NCBI GenBank assembly: GCA_001630475.1 | Contig: KV419433.1 | Location: 1-64,000, forward strand | Length of the DNA: 64,000 nucleotides | Direction of reading: 5' to 3' | Source of the DNA: Sistotremastrum niveocremeum HHB9708 | Lineage: Eukaryota > Basidiomycota > Agaricomycetes > Sistotremastrales > Sistotremastraceae | Shown: positions 10,000 through 22,000 of the stretch, piece after piece | Numbering within the stretch: position 1 is the stretch's first letter | Layout: every line of letters starts with the position of its first letter | Notes under the pieces: model-generated | Databases searched by the model: none | The model's input: the letters and a program-made list of their open reading frames with translations, nothing else | What the model was told of the DNA's origin: nothing | Translations under genes and position numbers: made by a program

Positions 10000-12020
10000 G
10001 TATCACGCGGAAATTACTAGCATAATTTGAATGAGCCACTTGATCGCAACACAGTCATAGATCGACTTACCACATTGGCTTTGATAAGCGCACTGGCAGG
10101 AGGCGCACGACTTCCGTCTGCCTCTAGATCTAAGAACTTATCACCGGAAGACTGAGAGGGTCCATCGGTTTCGACGGATAAATCAAGCCCTAAACGATGC
10201 ATCGGGGTTCCGGTCGGTTCAAGATTGATGGTATCACAGTAATTGACCAATCTTGATCGTAGCTGGGTCCGTGTATTGAGTCTGTTTTTTCCACAGCTGA
10301 ATGTGCTGCTTCTCTGAAATTCTGCGAGAAAATGCTTACGACGTTATCATGGCGTTGGCGAACACTGTATCGAACAGTTAGTTCAGCGAAAGCTTTGAAA
10401 TATATACAGAGACTGTTACTCACGCTCGATAGTCACCTCAAAGACTGCAAAGAATGCAACGTTCTCCGGCAAAGCTTGAGACTGATATGAAATGGTACCT
10501 AATCACTATCCTCATAAAATCTCCGGATGTTGCTAACGCACCAGTATCACAACCATTGTATCTCCGATACTGTCTCGATGGTCAGTCATTTGGAACGACG
10601 AAAAATGAAATAACTTACGCAGTGACGATGCCAGTGTTTATCGAATATATGATCAGCGTCGTGAGGAGTGTGTCGGTCCTGCGCCACATATAAATTAGTT
10701 CGCTGGAAAGAGTTGGATGTGCTGAGAAAGACAACCTTTTGTAGCCGGTTCGACCTTTATATAGGTAATAGCACATCGAGAGCGTGATGACTACGTCGGA
10801 AGAGACACATATAACAAGACAAGCAGTCATCAGATGCTACATGCGACTGAATCAATGCCTGAAAGAGAGGGAGAAACTTCGGAAATACCATATTTGTGGG
10901 AATGTGAATTAAGTCCGTAATATGTGTCGCTTCGAAGCTAAAGACCAGTCTGCTCATTGTCTTTTTAAACGATATAAAATATGCACAACTTGCCATTTTA
11001 CAGTGAACGCTGTGAGAGTACGATATGTCGGTATTTGAATTTTGTTCTGATATCAAAGAAAACATACCTGCGATACTACCTATTTTGTGCAGATCAGCAT
11101 TTGGATGTATGAAGAGTAACCCATTGACATACCGACATGGGCAATGTCCATCAGAACCTGTGATGCCAAAGGCAGGATTAGCAAATAGCACCTCGCGCTG
11201 TAGTGAGCTTACAAGTGTTCCGCACAGCGGCTTGTTCTTGCTGCTCACTGGATCAAAGAGAGATCAATCTGACGTGACAACACGCGCATTGAAGGTTTGA
11301 CGGACATGTCCACAATCTCCCCACGAAGAAAAGATGACATATTGTTTGAACGGCGCACTGTAACCCGGTTCAATACAAGAGCGACTTTTAGCAAATGGGA
11401 GTGCTGACAGTTACTGGGACTGTGATCTATCACGAGTCTCACGATGCGTCTGAAGTTTCGAAGTGGCAGATAACTACCTTAACGCTCCTACGGGACACTG
11501 ATCAGCGTTCTGGACATGTGCGGATGGGACACCTCCTTACCATGGAGGGATCAGCAGCGAAAGGTAATCTCCAAACCCAACGATGAAGAAGTGGTACATA
11601 AAAGACCAACACAAGCACATGTGGAGCGTCGAAAGAGCTCTGTTGTTAGCAGCATCTTAGTACCAAAGAAGGTCGACAAATAAGCCGCCTGACATGACCG
11701 ATAAAACCTGGATTGTTTCAAGATCGACAATGAGAAAGAAGAGAAACAATTATTCGGGAATCCACCGCACCGTAGCTTTGAGAGGTTTGGAATCGTTGCT
11801 GAAGGTCCGAAAATAAGAGATTCCTTGGAACGACGTGAGACCATAGAGACTAGAATCACATCCGAAATTGAGTTTCTACAAGAAGAGGCTCGGGAGTTCA
11901 GCACCACCTTGAAGTCAGGAAGATACAGATCATCAAAACCCCTTCCCCGTACGAAGCAGGATCCGACAAGGCGACGGCCGTCATTTCTTCAGGTTGATCT
12001 TCACGGAGAGAGGGATGCGC
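10000..12020 (-). CDS. DUF6534-type seven-TM membrane protein, copy 1 (possibly decayed)
   Basis: The minus-strand pieces match the fungal DUF6534 family. One is ALSTLHMCLCWSFMYHFF (about 11570-11635), equivalent to the DTLHxxxxxHxxYxY segment. Another is a GDYLSLLIPPW stretch just after it. A third is RTDTLLTTLIIYSINTGIVTA (about 10615-10680), the family's DxLIxxxIxYxINTG motif. Several short introns separate them and I could not settle all splice sites, so the boundaries are approximate. Such proteins are predicted integral membrane proteins of unknown function, greatly expanded in mushrooms. A second copy at 19.5-21.4 kb aligns along its length. Some conserved stretches appear broken, so this may be a pseudogene. 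Confidence 0.55.
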
Positions 12021-13170
12021 CTACCCGACGAAGTATTCGACGTTCAGCCCGAGAGGCTGTTATATGTCATGCCATTGAATAATAGAGGCGATGCAAGCAA
12101 TGGAGAAGGATCTACGTTGAGTTACTTGATCGTATAAGTGACAGCGTTCTCTACGAACCAAGTTGGTTTACGCGGAAGTGCAACTGCTAGCGCTGAAGTC
12201 GGCAGCATGAGCCTTGCTCCAAAACGAGCCTCAATCTCGTATGTGTACGTCGGTCACGGCGCATCAATCCACCTGCAAGCATTAGGAGGGCCCCTAAAAG
12301 TTATAAGTAACCCAGCCCGATGTTTTGCGCTTGTCTTCGGTGCTCTTGGAAGAAGACTTACCTGCTCAAGATCAGAAGGATCTAGTGAATAGATAGCCAA
12401 GGTGGTCCATATGTCGGCCTTGAAGTTGAATCCAAAGGTCACTTGCTGGCACGATGAAAAGAGAGGATTAACGCGACAAATCCGAAGAATGGAAGAAATT
12501 GATGAAAGAGTTGATGGACAAGGTCTATGGCCGCCCGCTTCGGCACGTTCCGAGGACTTCGGCGTGGAAGCATCTCGTCTTCTGAAGCTTCTGCATCAAG
12601 TCGCACAAACGGGTCCATCATTCTATGTCCTCAAAGTAAATTTAAAATGGTCGGTTTTCCTCGGCGGCTGCGGTCACTCTGGCCGCCACTGCCGATCTGT
12701 CAACCGTGCGGAGAACCATGGAGTGGCGGCTATTCGCACGAGACTCACCGACGTCGACAGGTAACATGGAAAGGCTAAGGCCACTGAGGGCGCGTGGATG
12801 TCGTCTTCAAGAGTGGACTGAGGCCGCATGCTGACCGATATCGGCCACCTCGGCCATTTTGCCGACATCGTTGATCTGAGTTACTACACTCAAACCCACA
12901 TGCAGATTCGATGGGGTGCATCATACACTACGCCGGACAACAATGGGGTGATCTCAATACTATGAACCAAATATTCAGATATTATCTTACTTCGAAGCGC
13001 TCTGTCGTATCTTGCAATTTGGTGAAGCAACCTCCTTTCACTGTGGCGCAGGCGAGAAAGGAGGTTCGGGGCGATGCGGGAACACGTAGGGCTCGTAGAT
13101 AGAACCTTTGTAGTGTAAGCCACAGAAATCAAGAGTGAAATGTGGATGGAAAATGCGAATATGTGTGATT
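12021..13170. other. intergenic DNA without a recognised gene
   Basis: Open frames of 60-128 codons on both strands overlap one another and show no family resemblance. A minus-strand stretch near 12.3-12.4 kb (ADIWTTLAIYSLDPSDLEQ) reads like coding sequence but I cannot place it. No RNA gene or transposon end was seen. Confidence 0.35.
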
Positions 13171-13519
13171 TTAGAGAGTAAGGCCTCCAATGAATATATA
13201 CTTGCCTTACCTGGGTACCTGCATGCAGGTACCTGCCTGTTTTTTTCAGCCAAAATCCCATACTTGTACTTGGCAAGTACANNNNNNNNNNNNNNNNNNN
13301 NNNNNNNNNNNNNNNNNNNNNNNNNNNNNNNNNNNNNNNNNNNNNNNNNNNNNNNNNNNNNNNNNNNNNNNNNNNNNNNNNNNNNNNNNNNNNNNNNNNN
13401 NNNNNNNNNNNNNNNNNNNNNNNNNNNNNNNNNNNNGTGTATTAGGCAGGTACCCTTGGCAAGTATACTTGCGGATATCCTTAAACGGGCTATATTCGTT
13501 GGAAGCCTTATTAGAGAGT
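13171..13519. repeat. palindromic repeat element interrupted by the assembly gap
   Basis: The left arm begins ttagagagtaaggcctccaa (from 13171) and continues tgaatatatacttgcc. The right arm is its imperfect reverse complement (ggcaagtatacttgc, then cgttggaagccttattagagag to about 13519). Between them are caggtacctg and ggcaagta words like those of the MITE at 8794-9093, and 155 unknown bases. It is probably a foldback element or MITE of a related family. The unresolved centre agrees with strong self-complementarity. No clear target duplication can be read. Confidence 0.55.
13282..13436. other. assembly gap (155 N)
   Basis: A run of 155 undetermined bases in the middle of the palindromic repeat. 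Open frames that run through it are artefacts. Confidence 0.99.
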
Positions 13520-14359
13520 TTGAAGAGACTGGAACTTTGAAGGAAGAACTCGAGAAGTCACAGGCAGTCCTCTTGACTCCTGCAATCGACTCTTGAACTC
13601 TTAGACTGGGTGAGATCGCACAATAGAGAGTGAACTCTGCTCTGATTGGGAACTAAGGAAAATACATGAGCCGTAAGGCCTCTATTTATACTAGTACGTC
13701 TCAGGAGCTCGGATATACTACTAATAGTCCATATGCGATGTATCGAGGAGTTCATGAGAAGAAAAAGGAGAAAGTCGAGGGGACTATCGAGGGGAAGTGG
13801 AGCCGAAGTGTTTTTATGAGGTTTTTCTAGGGGTTTCGTGTCGGCTTGTGGAGTCGTATATTGAGTCTGAGAGGGGGTTCGATGACATTAGGAGTGTGGG
13901 CGATTCGATAGGAGTGAGGGGTGAATTGATATGGCGATGATTTCGAGGGGTTTCGACGAGGCGAGGGGGAGTTATACACGCGCGGCAAGCAAAGTCAATG
14001 ATATTCAATGAATATCGTCGACAATCGGTGAGTAGGCCCGACAATATATGACATCCGAAGTGTTACCGAGACATTCGGCATTACTCGGTGAACACGTTCG
14101 AACTCCGCTAATGTCGTGCTATATTGCTTGAACGTCTCGCGTGCTCTTCAACGATCTTCAACGATTGTCAACGGTCTTCAGCGACGTTCAATCTCTACCT
14201 ACGTGTATCGACGGGCACCGGCGTTCCGCATCGACATCGGCCGACAATCGTCGAATATGAGCGAAAAAGACCTTATAATGAACGTGCAGCGATCTGCTGC
14301 CTGTGCCCCCTAAATCGCCTTCTGCATCCTGCGTCTCTCTCTGCTTACTGCTGCTTATC
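13520..14359. repeat. motif-dense left flank of the KDZ transposon region
   Basis: The stretch is gene-free and rich in variants of a short word close to ttcaacga or tcgacga. The clearest run lies at about 14145-14195, where cttcaacgat, ttcaacgatt, gtcaacggtc and ttcagcgacg follow each other. The same vocabulary fills 18650-19260 on the other side of the two genes. Dense subterminal motifs of this kind are common in large DNA transposons, where they bind transposase; that role here is inference. I found no convincing terminal inverted repeat by eye. Confidence 0.45.
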
Positions 14360-16295
14360 ATGCCTGCGAAACAAAACCCTGCGGACTGGACTACCTTTTA
14401 CAAGCCTGCTCTTGTGAAACTCGCCCGTAGCCTTGAGATTCCAGCCACCGACAGGCACACTCGTGAGCAAGTCAAGGCACTGATCCAAGATTGGCGCGAC
14501 AAAAACCCCAACGCTCCGTTTGATACGGAAGCGGCGCTAGGCTATCGCGCAGAACCTCAAGCTCCAGCACCTCCTGCAGCCAAGAATAGCAGCGAGAAGG
14601 CCCTTCAAGACCAAGCCGCGGGAGCTACTGCTGGCAGCGCAACTGGGTCAGTCGTCATCATGTTAGTATGGTGACAACCTGCTGAATATACCAAGTGCTC
14701 TGAAGCGCCTCAAGGACGGAGGCGTCGCTCGAGACCCTCCTGCGGCTACTCATCCCGCTTCTGTTGGGCTCCCAAAGCTCCAGACCGCGCGTCCGCCCGC
14801 GGGGCCTATGGTTGCCCATCGAGTCGCAGATGGCGATCACAATCCCGGTCTGTCAGACTCGGAGAGCAGCCAGGCTAGGTCAGTCAACTTGGATCACCAC
14901 CGCGTGCCCCCTTTGCTGACCATGAATATTCTAGCCCAACAGGCGACAACGAACCCTCATTGCTGCCAGGGGTAATCAAGGACAATGCACCTACGGTTGT
15001 GCATGACAATGCCAAGAGTAAGTCGCGGGCGTTATTGTGCTACCTTACGATGCTGACTCTTTTTCTTCTGTTCAGTCCTTGCTGCCATTCACGATCAAGA
15101 TCATCCGCAAGAGGCACCTCGCCTGGTGATGATCCGTACTGGTCCAGATCTGCCTCTCCGCGAGAAATTCAGTCCACAACGCAACACCATTGTGCGCTAT
15201 GTGGAACTGGACAAAGCGTTGCCGAAGATCATTCAAGAGGACACTCCTCGCAAAGGTATTATTGCACCGGCTTTTCAGACATGTATTCTAAGCGAACATC
15301 CTTACAGGTCGGCACGGTGACCTCTTTAGGGAATTGAATGATAGGGGAATGCTCAAGATTGGCACCACTGAAGATCCCGCGCTTGGGCAGGTTCATCGTA
15401 ACCTCAAGCATGCCCCGTTCAACGAGTATGAACTTTTCGGGGATGATCTGTCTGCGCTTCCGATGCGGTTGTTTTTCAAGGAAGACAAGGTATGGCAGCA
15501 AGTGCGATGTCCTGACATTGACAACTGACATAATTGGCAGACATCGTCTACAGAGAAGATCACTGCTGAACGCGAAGGATCAGAGATTGCATCTCACCGG
15601 GCAAAGTCAGGAGAGTTAGAGGGCCCGGTGCAGGGGGATGTGAAGTTGGATGACGATCCCGACTTCATCGAGTGGATTCGTGAAGTTGGGGAAGTGGATC
15701 GCGAGATTGCGGAAGCCAATGTGAAAGGCATGGAACAGATTTGTGCGCGCTATCAGCAATTTGTAGACCTCAAGGAGAAGTTCCAGAATTTCTACAAGGG
15801 CCGCAAAGGAGGGTATCGTATTAGTACTGGGTACAACGGTGCGTCACTTCCCGTTTTGAGACAAGTTCTGCTGACAGGCAATGAACACCAGAGGATCAAA
15901 TACCGACGGCCTTCCAAGGGAAGGACTTCACCCTTGTAGCCATCAAGAAGGCTGCGGTGATGTTAGGAGGTACCGAGCAAGGTGATCGCACCCTGCTTGA
16001 CATTCTTCCCGGACAGGAAGGGAAATTGAAGAGGCTGGCTGAGTGGATGGCCGATCCGCAGGGCAAGCATGCTTCGTTCTTTGGTCGCATGTCTACAAAG
16101 AATTTCAAGCAATGGAAGATGCAGGTGTTGAACAATGAGATTCCTGCGATGCCCGCTGCTCCCAAACGTGCGGTTGCATCGGGAAGTCGTCAGATTCAGG
16201 GTCCCTCCAAACGGGTCGCTGGTGCTGCTGTGGATCACCGCAGGTCTATGGAATATGGAGAAGAGGATGATGAGGTCGAGGAACTAGGATACTGA
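14360..16295 (+). CDS. SAP-like hypothetical protein, probable companion gene of the KDZ transposon
   Basis: Seven exons (14360-14646, 14696-14878, 14935-15017, 15076-15255, 15308-15489, 15541-15838, 15892-16295) join in frame to 538 aa. All introns are GT-AG and 49-58 bases. I chose the ATG at 14360 because the helical N-terminus follows it directly; an in-frame ATG lies upstream at 14303. Residues 1-50 (FYKPALVKLARSLEIPATDR, then REQVKALIQDW) look like a SAP-type DNA-binding helix-extended-helix. The middle is Pro/Ala-rich and disordered. The rest is helical and charged, and the C-terminus is acidic (EEDDEVEELGY). No enzyme motif is visible. It lies 75 bases upstream of the transposase gene, on the same strand, inside the same pair of motif-rich flanks. 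That suggests an accessory DNA-binding protein of the element. The SAP assignment is tentative. Confidence 0.65.
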
Positions 16296-16370
16296 GCTCA
16301 GTAGTGAATGGCACTTTAGGCCCACACTGAAGGCACCGACTGTACCAAATACAAATATACAAATGAATAC

Positions 16371-18535
16371 TTGGTTAGCGCAATCATGCTCCTAGTTCGA
16401 GATGCCATTCGTCTGCTACAAGAGCGCTTTGACCCCGATTTCCCCTTGGTTCAGGCACTGGTGCTAATCTGCACGTTCTTTTCTGTACTCCCGTTATATC
16501 GGCTGCATCGCAACCAGCAGGCAGGCCGCTTTCAAAGGGAAAACACAGCATGGTGGAATGGCATCCAGCACTTTGTTCAGCAGACATATTTTGTCCCTCC
16601 CGAGGGTGCGGAAGACGAACAGGACTATTGGGACAACTCCTTTTACAGGTTTGCTCATGACATGCAAAGCTTGTTTGGCGAGCTGGAGGAGAGTCGCACC
16701 CAAGATCTACCAGAGAAGATTTTGACAACCCGGATTCTGCTGGCAACGGAGAGACGCAACTGCATCATCTGCACTCACGAGCAGAACTCGCTGCGGAAGC
16801 GGGGGCGGTTATCAAATGTTGTATACCTTGATGAGCACCACAGATCTCGCCAAGCTGTCCTTGCGGTGGCTACCTGTATCCGATGTCATGCAGAATACTA
16901 TCCTGATCGCATCACCTTCCTGCCACGACCTCGCGAGAGAGTCCAGCGATTGGAGTATCATTGCACTTATTTAAGGGTCTCACGACATGGCGTATGGATT
17001 CATCGCAAGTTGGCAGAGGCGCAAGAACGTGCCGTTTTTCGCTTTCGAGTAGGATGGGCCAACTACGCTGCGTTCCTCAATGACACCTATGGTGCAAACT
17101 TCATCACCGTCCGCCAGTCTCAACGAATGTTCCTAGAGCATTTTGGGCGCCGTTTGATTGTAGCTCACCAACTCGAAGAGCAATTCACCTGTCCTGCGCA
17201 CCCCTCGCCAGCCCTTTTTGCTCGCTCGCTCGTTGCTCTGATTGGCAAAGATGGCGGAGTTGTTGCGGGAGCACTCTTGCATACATGTCCCCAATGTACG
17301 CATGCGAAACGTTTCCGAACCGACCTCAGTCACGCTGGGGCTGTGCTTGAGAACAACATTTCGGCAGTTGCGGACATGCCTACGGAAAATGCAGAAGAAG
17401 ACGGAATGCCGGTGAGTTACTTGCAGACTCGGAAACAGTGGGCCAATACTTCTGTGTACTGAACGGATCCCGCTCTATAGCATGGTCAAGAGCCTCCCCA
17501 GGATCAGAACCCTGGCTCGAGTGCTCCTCGACGTTCGGAGGATGAAGAACGTGTACCGGAAGTAGCTGAACGAGGTGTTGTCCGATGTGCTGTTATAGAT
17601 GGGAAAACCATGGGGCATCGAGTAAGTTTGCGAGATGAACTAGTCTGTATTAGCTCGCTGATACTGTTGTATAGCTCTGTGCTGTTAAGGACTGTAGGAA
17701 TCCGCTTGTAAATTACCGAGACGGTCGTTTCTGCGCCACCCATTCCGTGCTCATCCATCGATGTGGCGTGACAGCCTGTTCAAACGGTGTTGCCAATGGC
17801 AGCTTGGTTTGTCACAACCCTGAGCATATTCGCGTCTTCACGGATTGGAAGTCTCGTTTCAAGCGTCTCAACTTTCTTGGAGTCCAACGTGTTCTCCGCC
17901 GACAGAATCTTCTCGAAGAGCAGGGTGAAAACACTGGTCCTCGATTGCATGTCACACCAACAGACACCAAGAACACCTTCCGCGCTCGCTCTGTATACTG
18001 TCTTCAGACTGTACAATGGGCTTGTGGTGTGCCTGTTGGTTGGGGGAAGTGCTATAGCGCTGAGAGCACCCCTCAAGTGCTTTCTATTCTTGATCGCATT
18101 TGGCCCCCAGCTTATGCTCGCCTCAAACCGTCATTTGTAGTCTTTGATAATGCATGCGGGTTGCTCAAGCATGTCGCAAATGTGAATGCCGTGAGCAATT
18201 GGCTTCATACAACACGGTTCGTGGTGGATGCTTGGCATTATACCGGACACCAGGTAACCGATGCTCTCTGTCGTGAATACTGTAATCCAGCACCTTTGGA
18301 TGGTTCACAGCCAGATTTGGTAGTCCCCAAAACTGACGCTGCAGGTCGTGTTCACCTAACCCGAGCGTTCAATACAGAAACTGCCGAGCAATTCAATGCC
18401 TGGCTTTCGGGCTACGAAGCCATAGTACGTCAGATGAGTGACTTTAATTATGATTTCTTCATACACTGTCTGTTTCTATTGTACAAAGAGTCAGTGGAGG
18501 CAAAGATACTGAAAGATGCGGAGGATGCAGATTAA
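16371..18535 (+). CDS. KDZ-family transposase with CxC5 and CxC6 cysteine clusters
   Basis: Three exons (16371-17411, 17481-17621, 17675-18535) join to 680 aa. The N-terminal 300 residues hold a cysteine cluster (CIICTHEQ, then ATCIRCHAEYYPD) of the CxC5 type found beside KDZ transposases. Exons 2 and 3 give RCAVIDGKTMGH, AVKDCRNP, GRFCATH, HRCGVTACSNG and CHNPEHI, the CxC6-type cluster. The C-terminal part is the RNase H-like core: FVVFDNACGLLKH, RFVVDAWHYTGHQ, REYCNPAP and AFNTETAEQFNAWLSGYE. The last Glu motif fits the family's catalytic acid. KDZ elements are cut-and-paste transposons expanded in basidiomycetes and linked to TET/JBP genes; no TET/JBP gene is present here. I see no stop or frameshift, so the gene looks whole. 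The start at 16371 versus the ATG at 16386 is uncertain. Confidence 0.85.
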
Positions 18536-18539
18536 TACA

Positions 18540-19420
18540 ACAATTCTCAGAGTCTCGATAGAGTATAATACATCCAATTTAGCAGCTTCTCGCCGTTCTC
18601 GGTGGATTATCCTATGTAGCACCCCTCAACCTGGGATTGACACCTGTCATACCCTCCGCTGAATTGTTGCAGCAGTTTTCAATGAATATCATCATGATTC
18701 ACCAATTGTCATCAATCTTCAATGAGACACATAAGCATTTGCACAGGCGTTCGAGCACTTTGGGCCTGAAGTTCATCGATGTTCATTGATTGTCAGTGAT
18801 TTTCAACCAGGCTGAGCATGCTGAGGCTGAGCGATTGTGAACGATTATGAACGAGTTTCAACGAGACTCGACGAGATACAGGCGTAATGGACGAGAGTCA
18901 ACGAGATCAGTATTCGGCGAAATTCAAGCAGTGTCGACGAGATTTAATGGGAGTCGACAGGGTAATAACAGTGTTGACGAGATTCAACGACATTCGGCAG
19001 TGTGATACGAGCGGGTCGACAATAATAGTTGATGTTCGACGAGGTTCAGCAGGGCACATGAATATTCAGCGATGTTCAACGATAGTGGTCGACATTATTG
19101 AAGAGAGCCGAAGTGTGCCGAGAGAGATCGAGGATCTGCGGGCGGGTCCGTCAGGTCCATTGAGGTTCGTTGAGAATCGTCGAGCATGGATGAAGATCGA
19201 TGACATTCGCTGAGTAGCCGGTGAGGATTGATGAACGTGGCTGAATATCGGCGATATCGGGTGACTTTGCAGGCTCGGCGTTTATTACTGGCGAGGGGAG
19301 AGGTCGGAGTCTCGGAAGCTCGGACTTATCGGACTTAAGGGGACTTGGGACTTCGAAAGGCAAGAATATTCTATTATTCTCTACATTGGGGAGCTTCGAT
19401 GTCACCACTATAACTGCCAA
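18540..19420. repeat. motif-dense right flank of the KDZ transposon region
   Basis: About 600 bases (18650-19260) are packed with variants of ttcaacgag, tcgacgag, ttcagcga and ttcaatga, spaced 10-25 bases apart. Examples are gtttcaacgagactcgacga (18865), agagtcaacgagat (18896) and tgttgacgagattcaacgac (18973). The composition mirrors the left flank at 13.5-14.3 kb. No coding frame is credible. I infer subterminal transposase-binding repeats. The outer limit is unknown, and the paralogous DUF6534-type gene begins at about 19.5 kb. Confidence 0.45.
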
Positions 19421-19499
19421 GGTCTACATATTATTCTCGGACGTTTATTCACTCATACTGGTTTTCAACAAGGCATTGGGAGGAAAAGCAAGCTGTCCT

Positions 19500-21400
19500 T
19501 TCGCCTCTAGATCGAAAAGGTTGGAGCATGGAGATTCAGAATGCCCTTTGCTGTCGGGAGATGAATATAGCTCCAGATGATGCATTGGTCGTGCACTCGG
19601 GGCATATTTGTTTGAGTTAGAACCAGCGCTGTCACTCGCATATCTTTCTCTTAGCTTGGTCCTGGTGTTGAGGCTATTAAATTCGCATCAGCTCGGTACT
19701 GTACCTTTCTAATGAATATTCTTGGAGGATATGCTTACGAGGTCAAGACAGCATTGGCGTACACTGGTACCGAGCGTGTCATCAACTTCAAGCGGGAATT
19801 AGTACGAGGATAATTCCCACTCACACTCGATCGTGATTTCGAATATCGCAAAGAATGCAACGTTGTTTGGAAACAGCAAGAACTAATAAACATGACATCC
19901 GATTACCATGAGTAATGCCGCTAAACATAGAAGACGCACCGTTGCCATAACTATCACATCTCCAACGCTGTGGTAACATTTGCTCGATGTGGACAGTGAT
20001 AGAGCAAGAGAACTCACGCAGTGATTATTCCAGTGTTGATCGAGTATAGGATAAGAGTCGTTAAAAGTGTATCAGTCCTGCTTCACTCAAGTGATCCAGC
20101 AAGAATTGGAAGCTGTCAAACCAACCTTTTATAGCCCGTTCGACTGGTATGTAAGTAAAAGCATATCGACAGTGTGATAACGACGTCGGAGCATAGGCTT
20201 GTGCTCAGACAAGCAGTGACCAAGCGCTATACGAGACACAGTCATGAGCTGAGAGGGCCATAGCATATCCATATCCATACCTTGTTCTCCGGAATACCTG
20301 TGAGTTCTGTCCAATATGTCGCTTGAAAGCTAAGCACCGCAAAATTCAGTACGTCTGTCATCATGTTCAGAATCCAGGACATGCCATTTGACAGTGAACG
20401 CTTCCATTGGATGATATTAATAGATCGGATGCTGCATCCCGTTTGAGGTTCGAGGAAGACACACCTGCAATGCTGCCTAGATCCTATTCAATGCAGGTTT
20501 GGAAATATTCGTCACATGGACGTACCGACATGCGCAAGCTCCATGAGGGCCTATGACACCGCCAGAGTAATCAGTGAATATGGTAGCGTATAATTTTGCG
20601 TTCCTTACAATCATGCTGCATACAACCTTGTTCTCGTTGCTCACTATAAAACATATGTCAAAGCCGAAAGGCGCACGTCCTTTGACGTACAGGTCCATAT
20701 TCTCGTCACGAAGAAGAGGTGACATATAAATTCACCGACACACTGTTCAGAGTTTCAAGGCCAGAAATTAAAATATCCAACAGCATAGAATCACTGACGG
20801 TGACTGGGATGGTAAGCTTTCAAAGGCACGATAAATCAAAAAGCCACTCAGGCAGCAGAGAAAAAATCACCTTAATCGTCCTGCATAAAACCGCCAGTTA
20901 CGGTCAGTACGACATAATAGAACCACAAGATTCTGACCATATAGGTACCAGAAGCGCAAAGTAGTTTCCGAATTCAACGACGAAGTAATGGTACGTGAAG
21001 ATCCAGCACAGGCACACGTGGAATGTTGAAAGAGTCCTATTGAAATAAAGTTGGAGATTTTGCAATCGTAATTTGTCCGATAAAACAGCCCTACATGACG
21101 GAAGCAACCTGTGATCGTTACATCAGTACCGACATGGGATAATTTTCTTCATCAGTCGTCGCACCATGCCTTTGAGAGGCTTGGGATCACTAGCAAAATT
21201 CCGGAAATATAATATTCCTTGGAATGAAGTAAGTCCGTAGAGACTGGAACCGTTTCAGGTGAATTCCCAAAAAACTTCGACAAAGTTAGGTTCACCTCGA
21301 AGATAGGAAAATGCAGATCATCACAACGCCTTCTCCGTATGACGCTGGTTTAGACAAGGAAACGGCCGCCATCTCCATCTTCGATTAACTTGCCTTCGTT
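19500..21400 (-). CDS. DUF6534-type seven-TM membrane protein, copy 2
   Basis: The minus-strand pieces include GILYFRNFASDPKPLKGMVR (about 21160-21220), the family's first-loop YFRxFxxDxxxLK stretch. Next comes STFHVCLCWIFTYHYFVVEF with GNYFALLVPIW (20930-21030). A TTLILYSINTGIITA segment lies at about 20025-20075. These lie in the same order as in copy 1, with several short introns, so I give approximate limits. The family is a set of predicted integral membrane proteins of unknown function expanded in Agaricomycetes. This copy reads slightly better than copy 1, but I could not confirm an intact frame end to end. Confidence 0.55.
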
Positions 21401-21439
21401 TTGAGCTTGGGGAGAGAGAGGTAGTATGACCACAGCTTC

Positions 21440-22000
21440 ATACTACGACGGCCAAGAGCCTCTTTATAGCCAGTTTCTTTCCCTCAAGGGCTGTGATGTA
21501 CGGGACTGCTTCTCCGCGAGTGTTAATACCCTGGGGTGGGGAGAGTAGTCCGCTCGCCGTTCGGTCTGCAATCTTGCGTCGGGACACTAATGCTGAGTTC
21601 GGCAGGACAATCTGTTGGTTCAGACTGAGCCCTGGCCTCAGTGCGTACATGATCCACATCAATCCAATGAATCCGAAAACAGGGTTATTATGCCCACAAG
21701 TCATCCTACGAGGTAACTTATTCGGAGAGATACCTGGGTTGTCCAACCGGCCGGAAACGCCGGTTGTCCGTTTACTATCAGATAAAGAGTGGAAGAATGG
21801 GGCCTGGAAAATCACAAATTCCTGTGGGTGATGGGATCGTCCGCAGGTAGCCTTTTTGCATCAGCGTCGATCGAGGTACGGAATAAGACTGTGAAAGTGC
21901 AGGCACAGCTAGTGTCAAGCGGTCGAGAGTCACCGAGGTCATTGAGGTGGGTTCGACGATAGTGTTCTGCATCGAACGCCTGATTCAAGAGTCGTATGAC
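21440..22000 (-). pseudogene. minus-strand gene fragment, paralog of 9102-9800
   Basis: A 125-codon minus-strand frame (21438-21815) contains NPVFGFIGLMWIMYALRPGL, a probable membrane segment, and resembles the block at 9.1-9.8 kb. The family is unrecognised. It lies upstream of DUF6534 copy 2, whereas the related block at 9.1-9.8 kb lies downstream of copy 1, so the order is shuffled. A plus-strand frame of 158 codons (21947-22423) overlaps the right end and has no resemblance to anything I know. Confidence 0.35.

Noticed and set aside
13135-13596. Open frames running through the N gap
   Set aside because: Undetermined bases cannot show stops, so the frames are artefacts.
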